Assembly (NCBI RefSeq): GCF_016653255.1
Contig: NZ_NHSD01000305.1
Span: 1-46,872 of the forward strand
Direction: 5' to 3'
From: Rhodobaculum claviforme
GTDB lineage: Bacteria > Pseudomonadota > Alphaproteobacteria > Rhodobacterales > Rhodobacteraceae
DNA: 46,872 nucleotides
Shown in pieces: positions 39,719 to 46,872 of this stretch. Position 1 is the stretch's first letter, and each line of letters begins with the position of its first letter. Made by a program: the position numbers and the translations under genes. Under the pieces are notes generated by a model. It saw only the letters and a program-made list of their open reading frames with translations, did no database searches and was not told the DNA's origin.

Positions 39719-40914
39719 TGCGCGCCTATCGCCGCCATCGCGAGGCAGAGGAGGAGTCCGCTTATGTTTCGATGACGGATCTGACCGTCGGGTTCCTGTT
39801 CATCGTGATGCTGATGATGGCCTATTTCGCCACGCAGTTCAGCGCCACCGACAATGTGTCGCGCGAGCTGTACGAACAGATGACCGCCGACCGTGACAGG
39901 CTGGCGCAAGCGCTGGCAAGGACCGAGTTGGAACGCGACCGGCTAAAGGATTCACTGTCTCGCGCTGAGGTGAGGATGGCTGATCTGGTGCGCCTTCGTG
40001 CGCAAGCCGACGCTGCAAGGCAGGCGCTGGCCGAACGGCTCGCCGCAGCAGAGACCGAACTTGGTGCTCTAAGTTCAGCGATTGCGGCCAGCGAAGATGA
40101 ACGGGCGCGTCTGCGCAGCGAAGTCGTGGCGACAGAAGCGCGCCTGCTGGAACTTCAGCGGCATCTCGATGAGGCGGTCTCCGGCGGTGCGACGCGACTC
40201 GCCGCAGTCGAAGCCGAGCTTCGCGCCCTGAGACAGGCACTCGCCCATGCAAATGAGCGGATCGCCGAGCTCGAGCGCCTGCTTGCGCAGCGTGACCCCC
40301 GGAACCAGCTGGAAGCGTACCTTTCTGCGGCCTACGATGAAAGGCGTCGCCTGCTGGAGGGGCTGCGAAGCGACCTTTCGCGTCTGCATCCGAGCATCCT
40401 GATCGAGGTCAGCCCCGAAGGCGACGCTCTGCGCTTTCAGGGCGAGGGTCTGTTTGCGACCAACGCATTCACTCTCAACCCGCAATCGTTGCAGATCGTT
40501 CAGGATCTGGCCCGTCTGCTCGACGATGGCATTGCCTGCATGACTCTTGCCGGCCCGGTGGCCCCGCGGCCCGAAACCTGCGCAACAAGCGCAATCGTCG
40601 AGGCGGTGCAGATCGAGGGCCACACGGACACGGTGGGAAGCGCGCAGCGCAACCTCGATCTGTCTACGCGACGGGCCAACGCGGCTTTCCTCGCGATGAT
40701 CGCAGCTGCGCCTGCGCTCGAGCGGCGACTGAACCTGCGGGGACAACCCGTCCCCGGAGTCGCGGGCTATGGCGAGATGCGCCTTGCCGTACCGACAGCC
40801 GACAATGTCAACGAACCCGCCAACCGGCGGATCGACATCCGGATCCTGATGCAGACGCCGGCGAACGTTGCCGAGATCGAGACGATCCAGCGGCGTTTGC
40901 GGGAGGGGCGCTGA
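39718..40914 (+). CDS. zorB: ZorB, MotB-like peptidoglycan-anchoring subunit
   Basis: A 398-residue inner-membrane protein. A short basic N-terminus is followed by YVSMTDLTVGFLFIVMLMMA: D21 is the expected proton-conducting Asp at the start of the single transmembrane helix. Residues about 50-200 form a long coiled coil. Residues about 205-385 hold an OmpA/MotB peptidoglycan-binding domain with FATNAFTLNPQSLQIVQDLA, VQIEGHTDTVGS, NLDLSTRRANAAF, GYGEMRLAVP and NRRIDIRI. The coiled-coil stalk between membrane and OmpA domain seems longer than in the ZorB proteins I know of. Start and stop overlap zorA and zorC by one base each. Confidence 0.92.
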   Translation: MRAYRRHREAEEESAYVSMTDLTVGFLFIVMLMMAYFATQFSATDNVSRELYEQMTADRDRLAQALARTELERDRLKDSLSRAEVRMADLVRLRAQADAARQALAERLAAAETELGALSSAIAASEDERARLRSEVVATEARLLELQRHLDEAVSGGATRLAAVEAELRALRQALAHANERIAELERLLAQRDPRNQLEAYLSAAYDERRRLLEGLRSDLSRLHPSILIEVSPEGDALRFQGEGLFATNAFTLNPQSLQIVQDLARLLDDGIACMTLAGPVAPRPETCATSAIVEAVQIEGHTDTVGSAQRNLDLSTRRANAAFLAMIAAAPALERRLNLRGQPVPGVAGYGEMRLAVPTADNVNEPANRRIDIRILMQTPANVAEIETIQRRLREGR

Positions 40915-42254
40915 TGCGCCTTTCCGAGCGCCTCGCCGAGCCCATGCGACCCGGCCGCCTCGAATTGACCTCGCCCGCCCTTCTGGAGGCTGCGGTTAAG
41001 CGCATCGGCGAGCGTTGGCCCGATCTGCCCCGCCTACCTGCCGAAGCCGACCGCGAGAAGGTCCTGCGCCACTTCGCGCTGCGCGTAAAGAACGGCGATT
41101 GGGAGGGCTGCACGCTGGCCGACGCCGCGCGCGCGCTGCGCATAGCCTGCCTGCCCGAGTTTCGCCAGCCGATCTATCAGAAGGCTTTGCGGTTGCTACT
41201 CGACGAAGTGGGACACCAGCGGAAACCGCTGCTCGTCTCGGCGGCGGCGACGGCCTATCTCGAGACCTGGGAGCCGAACAATCTCTACACGCGGGCGCTT
41301 GCCCAACGGTTGTCACGGATCGCGCCATCGGACTTTCCCGCTCGCTGGAGGCGTATCATCGCGGACTTTCCCAGCCTGTTCGACGCCACCGCCGCCCATC
41401 TGGCCGTGGCCGAGCGGATGGCACGGTCCGAGGATCCGTGGACCGAACTCCGTACCCTCGGCGTGCCCGATCCGCACGGGCCCGGCCTGTGGGCTGCGGC
41501 ACAGGGCGAATGGCTGAAACGCATCGCGCCAACGCTCGCGACCGAGGCAGGCATAGACCGGCTTCTCCGCTGGCTTCGCCCCGATCCGGCGCGCCCGGCG
41601 CTGCCCGCGGCCCGTGCCGCCGCGGTGATCGAAGCCTTGGTCCGCGCCTGGGGCGAGCGCACCCCGCCCGAGGGGCTGGTCGACCGCATTACCGGCCGGC
41701 TTAGCGATCTTTACGGCGACCCTCGGCTCAGCCTGGGCGGCCCCTGGGGCGCAATAGATCGCGGGTTACTCGAAACCTATCGCCGCTGGCTCACGGGCGC
41801 GAACCTGCGGCTCTTTCTCGACGTGATCACTGAGGCGGAGCGGCGCCATACCCGCGCCGATGAAAGCCACATGTGGGCGCCGCGGCGAACATTCTGGCTC
41901 GGCCTCTACGAACAGGGCCGCATTCGCGAGGCCTGGCCCGCTTTCAGCCCCGAAGCCGCGTTGGTCGCCCGCAACATGCTCGGCCGGCGGAACCTGCGCC
42001 TCGATCATGGGCGCCAGACCGGGCGCAGCAACAATACCTCGATCCTGATCATGCGGATCGGCGACAAGGTGGTGGTCGAAGGCTCGCACAGCTACAAGGT
42101 GCACATCTTCTGCGCCGCAGCCGGATCGGCGCCGCCGCTCTATGGCCGGTTCTATGATTGCGAGGATATCCGCCTGACGCCCAAGCATGGCGAGTTCGCG
42201 CATAGGGGCGACTGGCAGACTCGTGTCCGTTGGGGGATAGACCGCCCATGCTAG
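40914..42254 (+). CDS. zorC: ZorC, EH-signature domain protein
   Basis: A 446-residue cytosolic protein of the ZorC type. It is predicted to be mainly helical and rich in Trp/Arg. The EH-signature lies near the C-terminus: TSILIMRIGDKVVVEGSHSY (about 374-393), with the name-giving Glu (E389) and His (H392). In type I Zorya, ZorC acts with ZorD on invading DNA after ZorAB senses infection; its biochemistry is less well defined than that of ZorD. ATG at 40914 overlaps the zorB stop (TGATG), and the stop TAG overlaps the zorD start by 7 bases. Confidence 0.88.
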   Translation: MRLSERLAEPMRPGRLELTSPALLEAAVKRIGERWPDLPRLPAEADREKVLRHFALRVKNGDWEGCTLADAARALRIACLPEFRQPIYQKALRLLLDEVGHQRKPLLVSAAATAYLETWEPNNLYTRALAQRLSRIAPSDFPARWRRIIADFPSLFDATAAHLAVAERMARSEDPWTELRTLGVPDPHGPGLWAAAQGEWLKRIAPTLATEAGIDRLLRWLRPDPARPALPAARAAAVIEALVRAWGERTPPEGLVDRITGRLSDLYGDPRLSLGGPWGAIDRGLLETYRRWLTGANLRLFLDVITEAERRHTRADESHMWAPRRTFWLGLYEQGRIREAWPAFSPEAALVARNMLGRRNLRLDHGRQTGRSNNTSILIMRIGDKVVVEGSHSYKVHIFCAAAGSAPPLYGRFYDCEDIRLTPKHGEFAHRGDWQTRVRWGIDRPC

Positions 42255-45200
42255 GCTGGAGCGTTGATACGACAGGCATCGCGTGCGCTCCGCTGGCCGA
42301 GCACGGAGCGCGCATGTCTGGCCTGTTTCGCCCTACCGCGCCCCCGACCCTCGACAAGTTGGCCGCCCGCGACGACCGTCTGGCTGCCGCACTCGGCGAT
42401 CTCGAGGCCTGCGCCGAGGAGCTCGGCGAGACCGTCGACATGCAACCCGAGGGCATCCGGCTCTCGCACCGACTGGTCGCTGCCCTGCCGGCCGGGACGG
42501 CCCAGGCACTGGGCCTGCCGCCGTTCGTGCACTTGACGCTCTCCGTCGATGCCGAGGGCGTGCCGGGGCGCGCCGGCTTTCGCCTGGTCACCGAATGGCG
42601 CGATCGCGGCCGGCGCGTCTTGCCGCACCGCAAAGGGGCGATCCTGACCACAGCCGAGGGGCCGCGCCGGCTGCCGCTGTGGATGCTCGAGGCGATCGAA
42701 GCGGCCGAGGGGCTCACCTCCGGCACCGGGTCAGAAGAGGCGCATTGGGCGGCGCTCGCCCGCTTTCGTGCCGCTCTCGATCCGGCGCTCGGGTCTGGTG
42801 ATGCGGCGGCGGCGCGGCTTGCCATCACGGATTTCCTGCGCCGGCTCGAGGTGCGGCTTGCCGACAGTTTCGGGATCGAGCCGCGCAGCGAGGCGGAGTT
42901 CGATGTCCTTCCGTTCGACCGCCGCAAGCTCATGCGCGAGGACGAGGACGCCCTCATCGAAGAGGACGCGGCCGAGCTGGCCGGCGGAGATTTGGCTGCC
43001 TTTCAGGCCACGCTGCGGCACCGCGGGACGCTGCGCGCCTACCGCCTGGGGCCCGGGCGCTATCTGGCCATCGACCCGGGTGCACTGCCGGCGCTCGAGG
43101 TCATGTCCGAAATGGCCCGGGCGCCGGTCGAGGTCCGGCGTGTTTTTCTGAAGAACCCGCGTGCGGCGATCAGTCGGCGGGTCGAGGAACGGCTACGCGC
43201 GAACGGAGCGCTGGACGGGCTCTCCGACGAAGGGATTGTCGAGGCCATCGAAACCGCGGCACGACACATCTTCGTCGAGACGCGCGCCTATGCCGAGCGC
43301 GTGCTCGGCGTGACCCCTTTCGTGGCGCCATCCCTGCCGCCGGGCGCGCGCGCCACGACCACGTGGTTGCCCGAGGTGCCTGACGCGCTGGCTGAAGCTA
43401 TAGCCGCATGGAGGGTCGAGACGCTGCGCAGTGCGATTGCCGCATTGCGCAGCGCACGCGATCTCGGGGATCAGACCGTCACCGTGGCCGGATTGGAACT
43501 GCCGGTAGACGACAGCCTCATACAGGCGCTGACGGCGCGCTTGCGCATGCTCGAGGACGGTCGGGACCGCGACGGTGCGGGCGCGGGCGGCAAGGGGCGG
43601 GGCGGCGAGCGGCTTGTTCTCGAAACCGCCGACAATCTCGAACGACTCCGCTGGAACCCGGTATGGGCCGCGCGCCCCTCCTTTGCGGCGCCCAAGCCTG
43701 TGGGGCTATCTACGACCCTGCGTCCACATCAGCGCTCTGCCTTCGACTGGCAGGTCGCCGCCTGGGCCGCAGGTGCACCCGGGATCCTGAACGCCGACGA
43801 ACAGGGGTTAGGCAAGACCCTCGAAACGCTAGCCTTCCTCCGCTGGCTCGCGGAGCAGCCGGGAAGCGCAACCTCCCCCGCCGGGCCGGTGCTGATTGTC
43901 GCCCCGACGTCGCTTCTCGAGACCTGGGCGGGGGAAGCCGAACAACATCTCGATGCCCGCGGGCTCGGCAGCCTAGTCAGGCTTTACGGCACGGGGCTCG
44001 CGCGCTTGAAGACGGGGCGACAGGGCACCGAGATCGCGACCGGTGCGGAGCATCTGGATCTCGCCCCCCTGTTCGCGGCAGTCGATGCCGGACGCGGGCG
44101 CGACTGGTGGCTGCTGACCACCTACGACACGCTAGTGAACTATCAGCATTCCCTGGCGCGACTGCCACTCGCGGCCGTCGTCTTCGACGAAGCTCAGGCC
44201 ATCAAGAACCCGGCCACGCTGCGCCATGTCGCCGCCCGCGCGTTGAAGGCCGATTTCCGCATCGCGCTGACTGGAACGCCGATCGAGAACACGACCTCGG
44301 AGCTCTGGGCGATCCTTGATGTCGTCGCGCCGGGGGTCCTAGGATCGCTACGGGACTACGTGGATCGCTTCGGGACGCCCGACCCGACAAACATGGCGCT
44401 GTTGCGCCGGTTGCTCTTCGAACCACAGGATGGCCGGCCCGCACTGGCGTTGCGCCGACTGAAGGACGAGGTCGCGGCCGACCTACCGGCCAAGACCCGC
44501 CGACTGCATCCCGTCCTCATGCCTCCCGTCCAGGCGGCGGCCTACGATGCTGTGCGCATCGAGCTTGCCGGCATTGCCGACCGCGGCCGCGCGCTCCGCG
44601 TCCTACATCGCCTGCGCACGGTGGCCCTGCATCCGGACCTCGACGGCGATCCGACCGGCGAAGCCTGGGCCGACGCGTCTGCCCGCCTCAGGGTCGCGTT
44701 CGCTGTTCTCGACAGAATTCGAGATCGTGGCGAAAGAGCCCTGATCTTTCTTGAGAGCCGCAATGCACAGCACCGGTTGGCGAGCCTTGTGCAACGGCGC
44801 TATGGCCTCGCGCGCATCGACGTTCTGAATGGCGATACACCGATCGACCGCAGGCGCGCGATGGTCACGCGCTTCCAGCGGCATCTCGCCACCGACGAAG
44901 GTTTCGATCTGATGATCCTTGGGCCCCGGGCAGCCGGGGTCGGGCTGACGCTGACCGCGGCCACCCACGTCATCCATCTATCGCGATGGTGGAACCCCGC
45001 CGTCGAAGAGCAATGTAATGATCGCATCCATCGCATCGGACAAACGCGGTCGGTCGAGGTTCACTTGCCGATTGCCGTTCATCCGAACTTCGGTGCGCAA
45101 TCGTTCGATTGCCGTCTCCAAGCCCTGATGCTCCGGAAATCACAACTCTCGCGCGCTGTGCTTTGGCCAATGGGCGACACGGATGGAGAAAGCGCAACAC

Positions 45201-45331
45201 TCCTGGACGAACTCACTCGAGACAGGGATGCGCCAGATCAGTCGGCCGAGAGAGCGATCGTCGAAACACTCGAGGAACTGGGAACCGGCATAGTTTGGAA
45301 AATCGACGGTGAAACCATTGTGCTGGGATGA
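42248..45331 (+). CDS. zorD: ZorD, SNF2-family helicase/nuclease of Zorya
   Basis: A 1027-residue effector. The first about 480 residues are a ZorD-type N-terminal region. The SNF2 core follows: LNADEQGLGKTLETLAFLRW (Walker A, K523), LIVAPTSLLETWAGEA, WWLLTTYDTLVNY, VVFDEAQAIKN (DEAQ box, 647-650), IALTGTPIENTTSELW, then ALIFLESRNAQHRL and LMILGPRAAGVGLTLTAATH. HLSRWWNPAVEEQCNDRIHR followed by IGQTRSV (to about 935) carries the arginine fingers. All ATPase motifs are intact. ATG at 42248 is chosen; ATG at 42314 with GGAG nearby is a plausible alternative, giving 1005 residues. It is the last gene of the operon. Confidence 0.92.
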   Translation: MLGWSVDTTGIACAPLAEHGARMSGLFRPTAPPTLDKLAARDDRLAAALGDLEACAEELGETVDMQPEGIRLSHRLVAALPAGTAQALGLPPFVHLTLSVDAEGVPGRAGFRLVTEWRDRGRRVLPHRKGAILTTAEGPRRLPLWMLEAIEAAEGLTSGTGSEEAHWAALARFRAALDPALGSGDAAAARLAITDFLRRLEVRLADSFGIEPRSEAEFDVLPFDRRKLMREDEDALIEEDAAELAGGDLAAFQATLRHRGTLRAYRLGPGRYLAIDPGALPALEVMSEMARAPVEVRRVFLKNPRAAISRRVEERLRANGALDGLSDEGIVEAIETAARHIFVETRAYAERVLGVTPFVAPSLPPGARATTTWLPEVPDALAEAIAAWRVETLRSAIAALRSARDLGDQTVTVAGLELPVDDSLIQALTARLRMLEDGRDRDGAGAGGKGRGGERLVLETADNLERLRWNPVWAARPSFAAPKPVGLSTTLRPHQRSAFDWQVAAWAAGAPGILNADEQGLGKTLETLAFLRWLAEQPGSATSPAGPVLIVAPTSLLETWAGEAEQHLDARGLGSLVRLYGTGLARLKTGRQGTEIATGAEHLDLAPLFAAVDAGRGRDWWLLTTYDTLVNYQHSLARLPLAAVVFDEAQAIKNPATLRHVAARALKADFRIALTGTPIENTTSELWAILDVVAPGVLGSLRDYVDRFGTPDPTNMALLRRLLFEPQDGRPALALRRLKDEVAADLPAKTRRLHPVLMPPVQAAAYDAVRIELAGIADRGRALRVLHRLRTVALHPDLDGDPTGEAWADASARLRVAFAVLDRIRDRGERALIFLESRNAQHRLASLVQRRYGLARIDVLNGDTPIDRRRAMVTRFQRHLATDEGFDLMILGPRAAGVGLTLTAATHVIHLSRWWNPAVEEQCNDRIHRIGQTRSVEVHLPIAVHPNFGAQSFDCRLQALMLRKSQLSRAVLWPMGDTDGESATLLDELTRDRDAPDQSAERAIVETLEELGTGIVWKIDGETIVLG

Positions 45332-45431
45332 CAGATCCGTCCCGGTCGGCCAGGCGCGGATTTCTCATGGGTACGATAGACTTCGCGCCTTCTTGCTTCC
45401 ACAGTGCTTCCACGGATAATGGAAACGCGAG

Positions 45432-45451
45432 CGCCGCCCCGGAGGGCGGCG
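45432..45451 (+). terminator. hairpin downstream of the Zorya operon
   Basis: CGCCGCC (45432-45438), loop CCGGAG, GGCGGCG (45445-45451). The 7-bp all-GC stem lies about 100 bases after the zorD stop. It is followed by TTCAAG rather than a U-run, so it would be a weak or Rho-assisted terminator. GGAAACGCG is repeated on either side (45421-45429 and 45473-45481). Otherwise the 45332-45619 stretch shows no supported gene. Confidence 0.45.
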
Positions 45452-45619
45452 TTCAAGCGTCTGGAAACGCGTAGGAATTTGGTCGCGGGGGCTCGATTTG
45501 GACTGACGAGAACCCATTTGAAGGTTGCGTAAGCGATACTTTCATTTCGCCCCCGAAAAGCCCTCCCGCATTTCGCGCCCATCACCACATTCAGGGTCCA
45601 CAGCAAAGAGGACCCTCGA

Positions 45620-45895
45620 ATGACCATACTCACGCCATCCCCGACCTCGCCTCGCGCAAAGCCACTCAAAAAATCAGCACCGCACAATGGCCATCCAAAC
45701 TGGCGGCTCTGGAACGTCTCGATGTGGCTGGGCGCTGACCACGAACTCTATCGTCTCTGCGACGAAATCGTTCGTCAAAATACCAAGGACGATGCCGCGC
45801 TGATCATCCATCACCACATCGGCCATCGGACAACGCCAGATGGCGCGCGCTTCACCAAGTCCGCCATTCGGTATGCTCTTCGCCACTGGGGATGA
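45620..45895 (+). CDS. small NWxxWNV-type protein of unknown function
   Basis: A 91-residue protein. After a Pro/Lys-rich N-terminus, NWRLWNVSMWLGADHELYRL (27-46) matches a pattern seen in small phage and bacterial proteins (NW-x-WNV-LW-x-ND-x-LYR), and it ends with TPDGARFTKSAIRYALRHWG. This supports a real gene of a DUF7249-like kind; the family has no known function. AGAGGA lies 8 bases before ATG 45620. Codon usage is less GC-biased than in the Zorya genes, which suggests separate acquisition. It lies 288 bases after zorD on the same strand and could be a companion or a prophage leftover. Confidence 0.65.
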   Translation: MTILTPSPTSPRAKPLKKSAPHNGHPNWRLWNVSMWLGADHELYRLCDEIVRQNTKDDAALIIHHHIGHRTTPDGARFTKSAIRYALRHWG

Positions 45896-45958
45896 GCGGC
45901 AAAGAGCCGAATGCCTGACGCTATTCCCCGACGACAAGCGCACCCCTGACGAATCCAT

Positions 45959-46001
45959 AAAATCCTCTGTATTTCACAGAGCGATTTCGCTTTTGGATTT
46001 T
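45959..46001 (+). other. three-way inverted-repeat structure (terminator or small RNA candidate)
   Basis: Outer arms AAAATCC (45959-45965) and GGATTTT (45995-46001) enclose two consecutive small hairpins, TCTGT-ATTTC-ACAGA (45966-45980) and GCG-ATTT-CGC (45981-45990) followed by TTTT. The second hairpin plus T-run could end transcription from the small gene at 45620. The closed three-arm arrangement could also be a folded RNA or a recognition site. Confidence 0.45.
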
Positions 46002-46045
46002 GATTTCGGCCAATCTTCCATTTGAACAGCAAAAGGACTTTCACA

Positions 46046-46111
46046 ATGACCGCAGCATTGAAACAAGGAAACTCACTCCATCTCCTTCGGCAGATTGTCA
46101 ATCAGCATTGA
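46046..46111 (+). pseudogene. 5' end of a gene truncated by an IS21-type element
   Basis: AAAGGA 8 bases upstream of ATG 46046 is a strong ribosome binding site. The frame reads MTAALKQGNSLHLLRQIVNQ, then His and TGA. The stop lies exactly where IS21-type terminal sequence begins (TGAATCGGGACCC from 46109), so the reading frame was probably longer before insertion. The original product cannot be identified from 21 residues. Confidence 0.45.
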
Positions 46112-46763
46112 ATCGGGACCCTGTATAGGCGTCCAAAAGGGACCCCCCTGTTTGGTATGCTGAACGCAGTTGTCGCCGCAGCGCCGAGCCGGCGGCGAGG
46201 CGGTGGGGCGACAACTGCGTTGCGCGTCTGGCGGGTGGGGGTGGTCAGGCGCGGTTCTTGAAGCGCCAACTCTCGTTGCCGGTCTCGACGATGTCGCAGT
46301 GATGGGTGAGGCGATCGAGCAGGGCGGTGGTCATCTTGGCGTCGCCGAACACGGCCGGCCATTCGCCGAAGGCGAGGTTGGTGGTGACGATCACCGAGGT
46401 GCGCTCGTAGAGGCGGCTGATGAGGTGGAACAGCAGCTGGCCGCCGGACTGGGCGAAGGGGAGGTAGCCCAGCTCGTCGAGCACGACGAAGTCGAGGCGG
46501 GTGAGGTGGTCGGCGATGCGGCCCTGGCGGCCGGCGCGGGTCTCGGCCTCGAGCTTGTTGACGAGATCGACGACGTTGAAGAAGCGGCCGCGGGCACCGC
46601 GCCGGATGCAGGCACGCGCGATGGCGATGGCTGTGTGGCTCTTGCCGGTGCCGGTGCCGCCGATCAGCACGACGTTGCGCTGCTGCTCGAGGAAGCCTCC
46701 GGCGGCGAGGTCGCGCACCAGCGTCTCGTTGATCTCGGCCGCGTCTGTAGGAGGACGCGTCAT
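46109..46763 (-). mobile_element. IS21-family element, istB-proximal part
   Basis: Terminal sequence TGAATCGGGACCCTG at 46109 and a second GGGACCC copy nearby (AAAAGGGACCCCCC) resemble the repeated end motifs of IS21 elements. The istB gene lies 134 bases inside. The istA side is missing or outside the window: istB homology fades near 46745 and the sequence from 46764 on does not look like the rest of IS21. Confidence 0.65.
46245..46763 (-). CDS. IstB-like ATPase of IS21, N-terminally truncated
   Basis: A 172-residue AAA+ ATPase that helps the IS21 transposase IstA choose target [23 protein letters not shown] (30-49) is Walker [13 protein letters not shown] is Walker [20 protein letters not shown] is the sensor region, and [20 protein letters not shown] with ESWRFKNRA completes the C-terminus. 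Full IstB proteins are about 240-260 residues; the missing 70-80 N-terminal residues carry the IstA-interaction region. The first residues ([10 protein letters not shown]) look like new sequence at a junction. No ribosome binding site precedes ATG 46763. Probably non-functional. Confidence 0.8.
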   Translation of the reverse strand: MTRPPTDAAEINETLVRDLAAGGFLEQQRNVVLIGGTGTGKSHTAIAIARACIRRGARGRFFNVVDLVNKLEAETRAGRQGRIADHLTRLDFVVLDELGYLPFAQSGGQLLFHLISRLYERTSVIVTTNLAFGEWPAVFGDAKMTTALLDRLTHHCDIVETGNESWRFKNRA

Positions 46764-46772
46764 TGAGTCCGT

Positions 46773-46805
46773 AAGGCGACACCCAGATTTACGAGGTGTC
46801 GCCTT
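46773..46805. repeat. perfect 11-bp inverted repeat at the istB truncation point
   Basis: AAGGCGACACC (46773-46783) and GGTGTCGCCTT (46795-46805) form a perfect 11-bp stem around an 11-base loop, 10 bases beyond the truncated istB start. It could be two abutting ends of another mobile element, or a recombination site, and it marks where IS21 homology is lost. Confidence 0.7.
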
Positions 46806-46872
46806 GGCCTGATCGATTTCCTGGCAGGGGTTGTCGGGGGAGGACGATGGGTCGTCTCGAGATCGAGGGACG

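Noticed and set aside
45238-45687. 149-codon minus-strand frame after zorD
   Set aside because: It runs antisense over the zorD end and the small gene start, lacks a ribosome binding site and has no recognised similarity.
46102-46782. 226-codon minus-strand frame overlapping istB
   Set aside because: It is the +1 shadow of istB with an Arg/Pro-rich product. The istB frame carries the recognisable ATPase motifs.

Overview
The window is high-GC DNA (coding third positions almost all G or C) that looks like an alphaproteobacterium of the Rhodobacterales (Paracoccus/Rhodovulum-like). The evidence is the base composition, the families present (a VPLPA-CTERM protein, Rhodobacteraceae-type IS5, IS110, IS256, IS21 and IS630 relatives, clusters of sulfotransferase-like proteins) and the dense overlapping gene packing. 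The exact genus cannot be read from the sequence. No rRNA, tRNA or CRISPR array was seen.

Region 1 (1-1456) is insertion-sequence DNA: the 5' part of an IS256-type transposase running off the left edge, then an apparently intact IS5-family element whose right end abuts the stop codon of the first glycosyltransferase.

Region 2 (1457-29072) is a roughly 28-kb locus for making and decorating a surface or secreted glycan. It holds two single-domain GT2 enzymes, a FkbM-methyltransferase/GT2 fusion, a GlfT2-like transferase, a GT2/fucosyltransferase-like fusion and a second stand-alone fucosyltransferase-like enzyme. It also holds two polysaccharide pyruvyl transferase family proteins, four stand-alone sulfotransferase-like proteins and a sulfotransferase/APH-kinase-like fusion. 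Two long coiled-coil proteins are present, one with a FkbM domain and three near-identical 198-bp repeats, plus an unassigned protein with a TPR-like tail and a small predicted beta-sandwich protein. The GDP-L-fucose cassette gmd-fcl-manB sits beside the two fucosyltransferase-like genes and probably supplies their donor. Genes lie in short, tightly overlapping blocks that switch strand six times. No Wzx, Wzy, Wza or ABC exporter is present, so export and the final acceptor are unknown.

Region 3 (29073-37939) is a graveyard of mobile DNA: an IS630 tail, an IS5-type element with a 6-bp target duplication inside the leader of a broken IS110, a second oppositely oriented IS110 fragment, a tyrosine-recombinase fragment, an IS256 element with an internal amber stop, and IS256 and istB scraps. 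Embedded in it are an intact hipBA toxin-antitoxin operon with three regularly spaced operator-like sites, a secreted VPLPA-CTERM protein, and the frameshifted 5' end of a type I restriction hsdR gene.

Region 4 (37940-46872) carries a complete type I Zorya anti-phage system, zorA-zorB-zorC-zorD, with all four genes overlapping. ZorA/ZorB form a MotAB-like membrane motor, ZorC is an EH-signature protein and ZorD a SNF2-type helicase. Downstream are a small NWxxWNV-type protein, a compact inverted-repeat structure, a 21-codon gene start cut off by an IS21-type element, and a 5'-truncated istB. HipBA, Zorya and the restriction remnant together mark regions 3-4 as a defence island built in IS-rich DNA.
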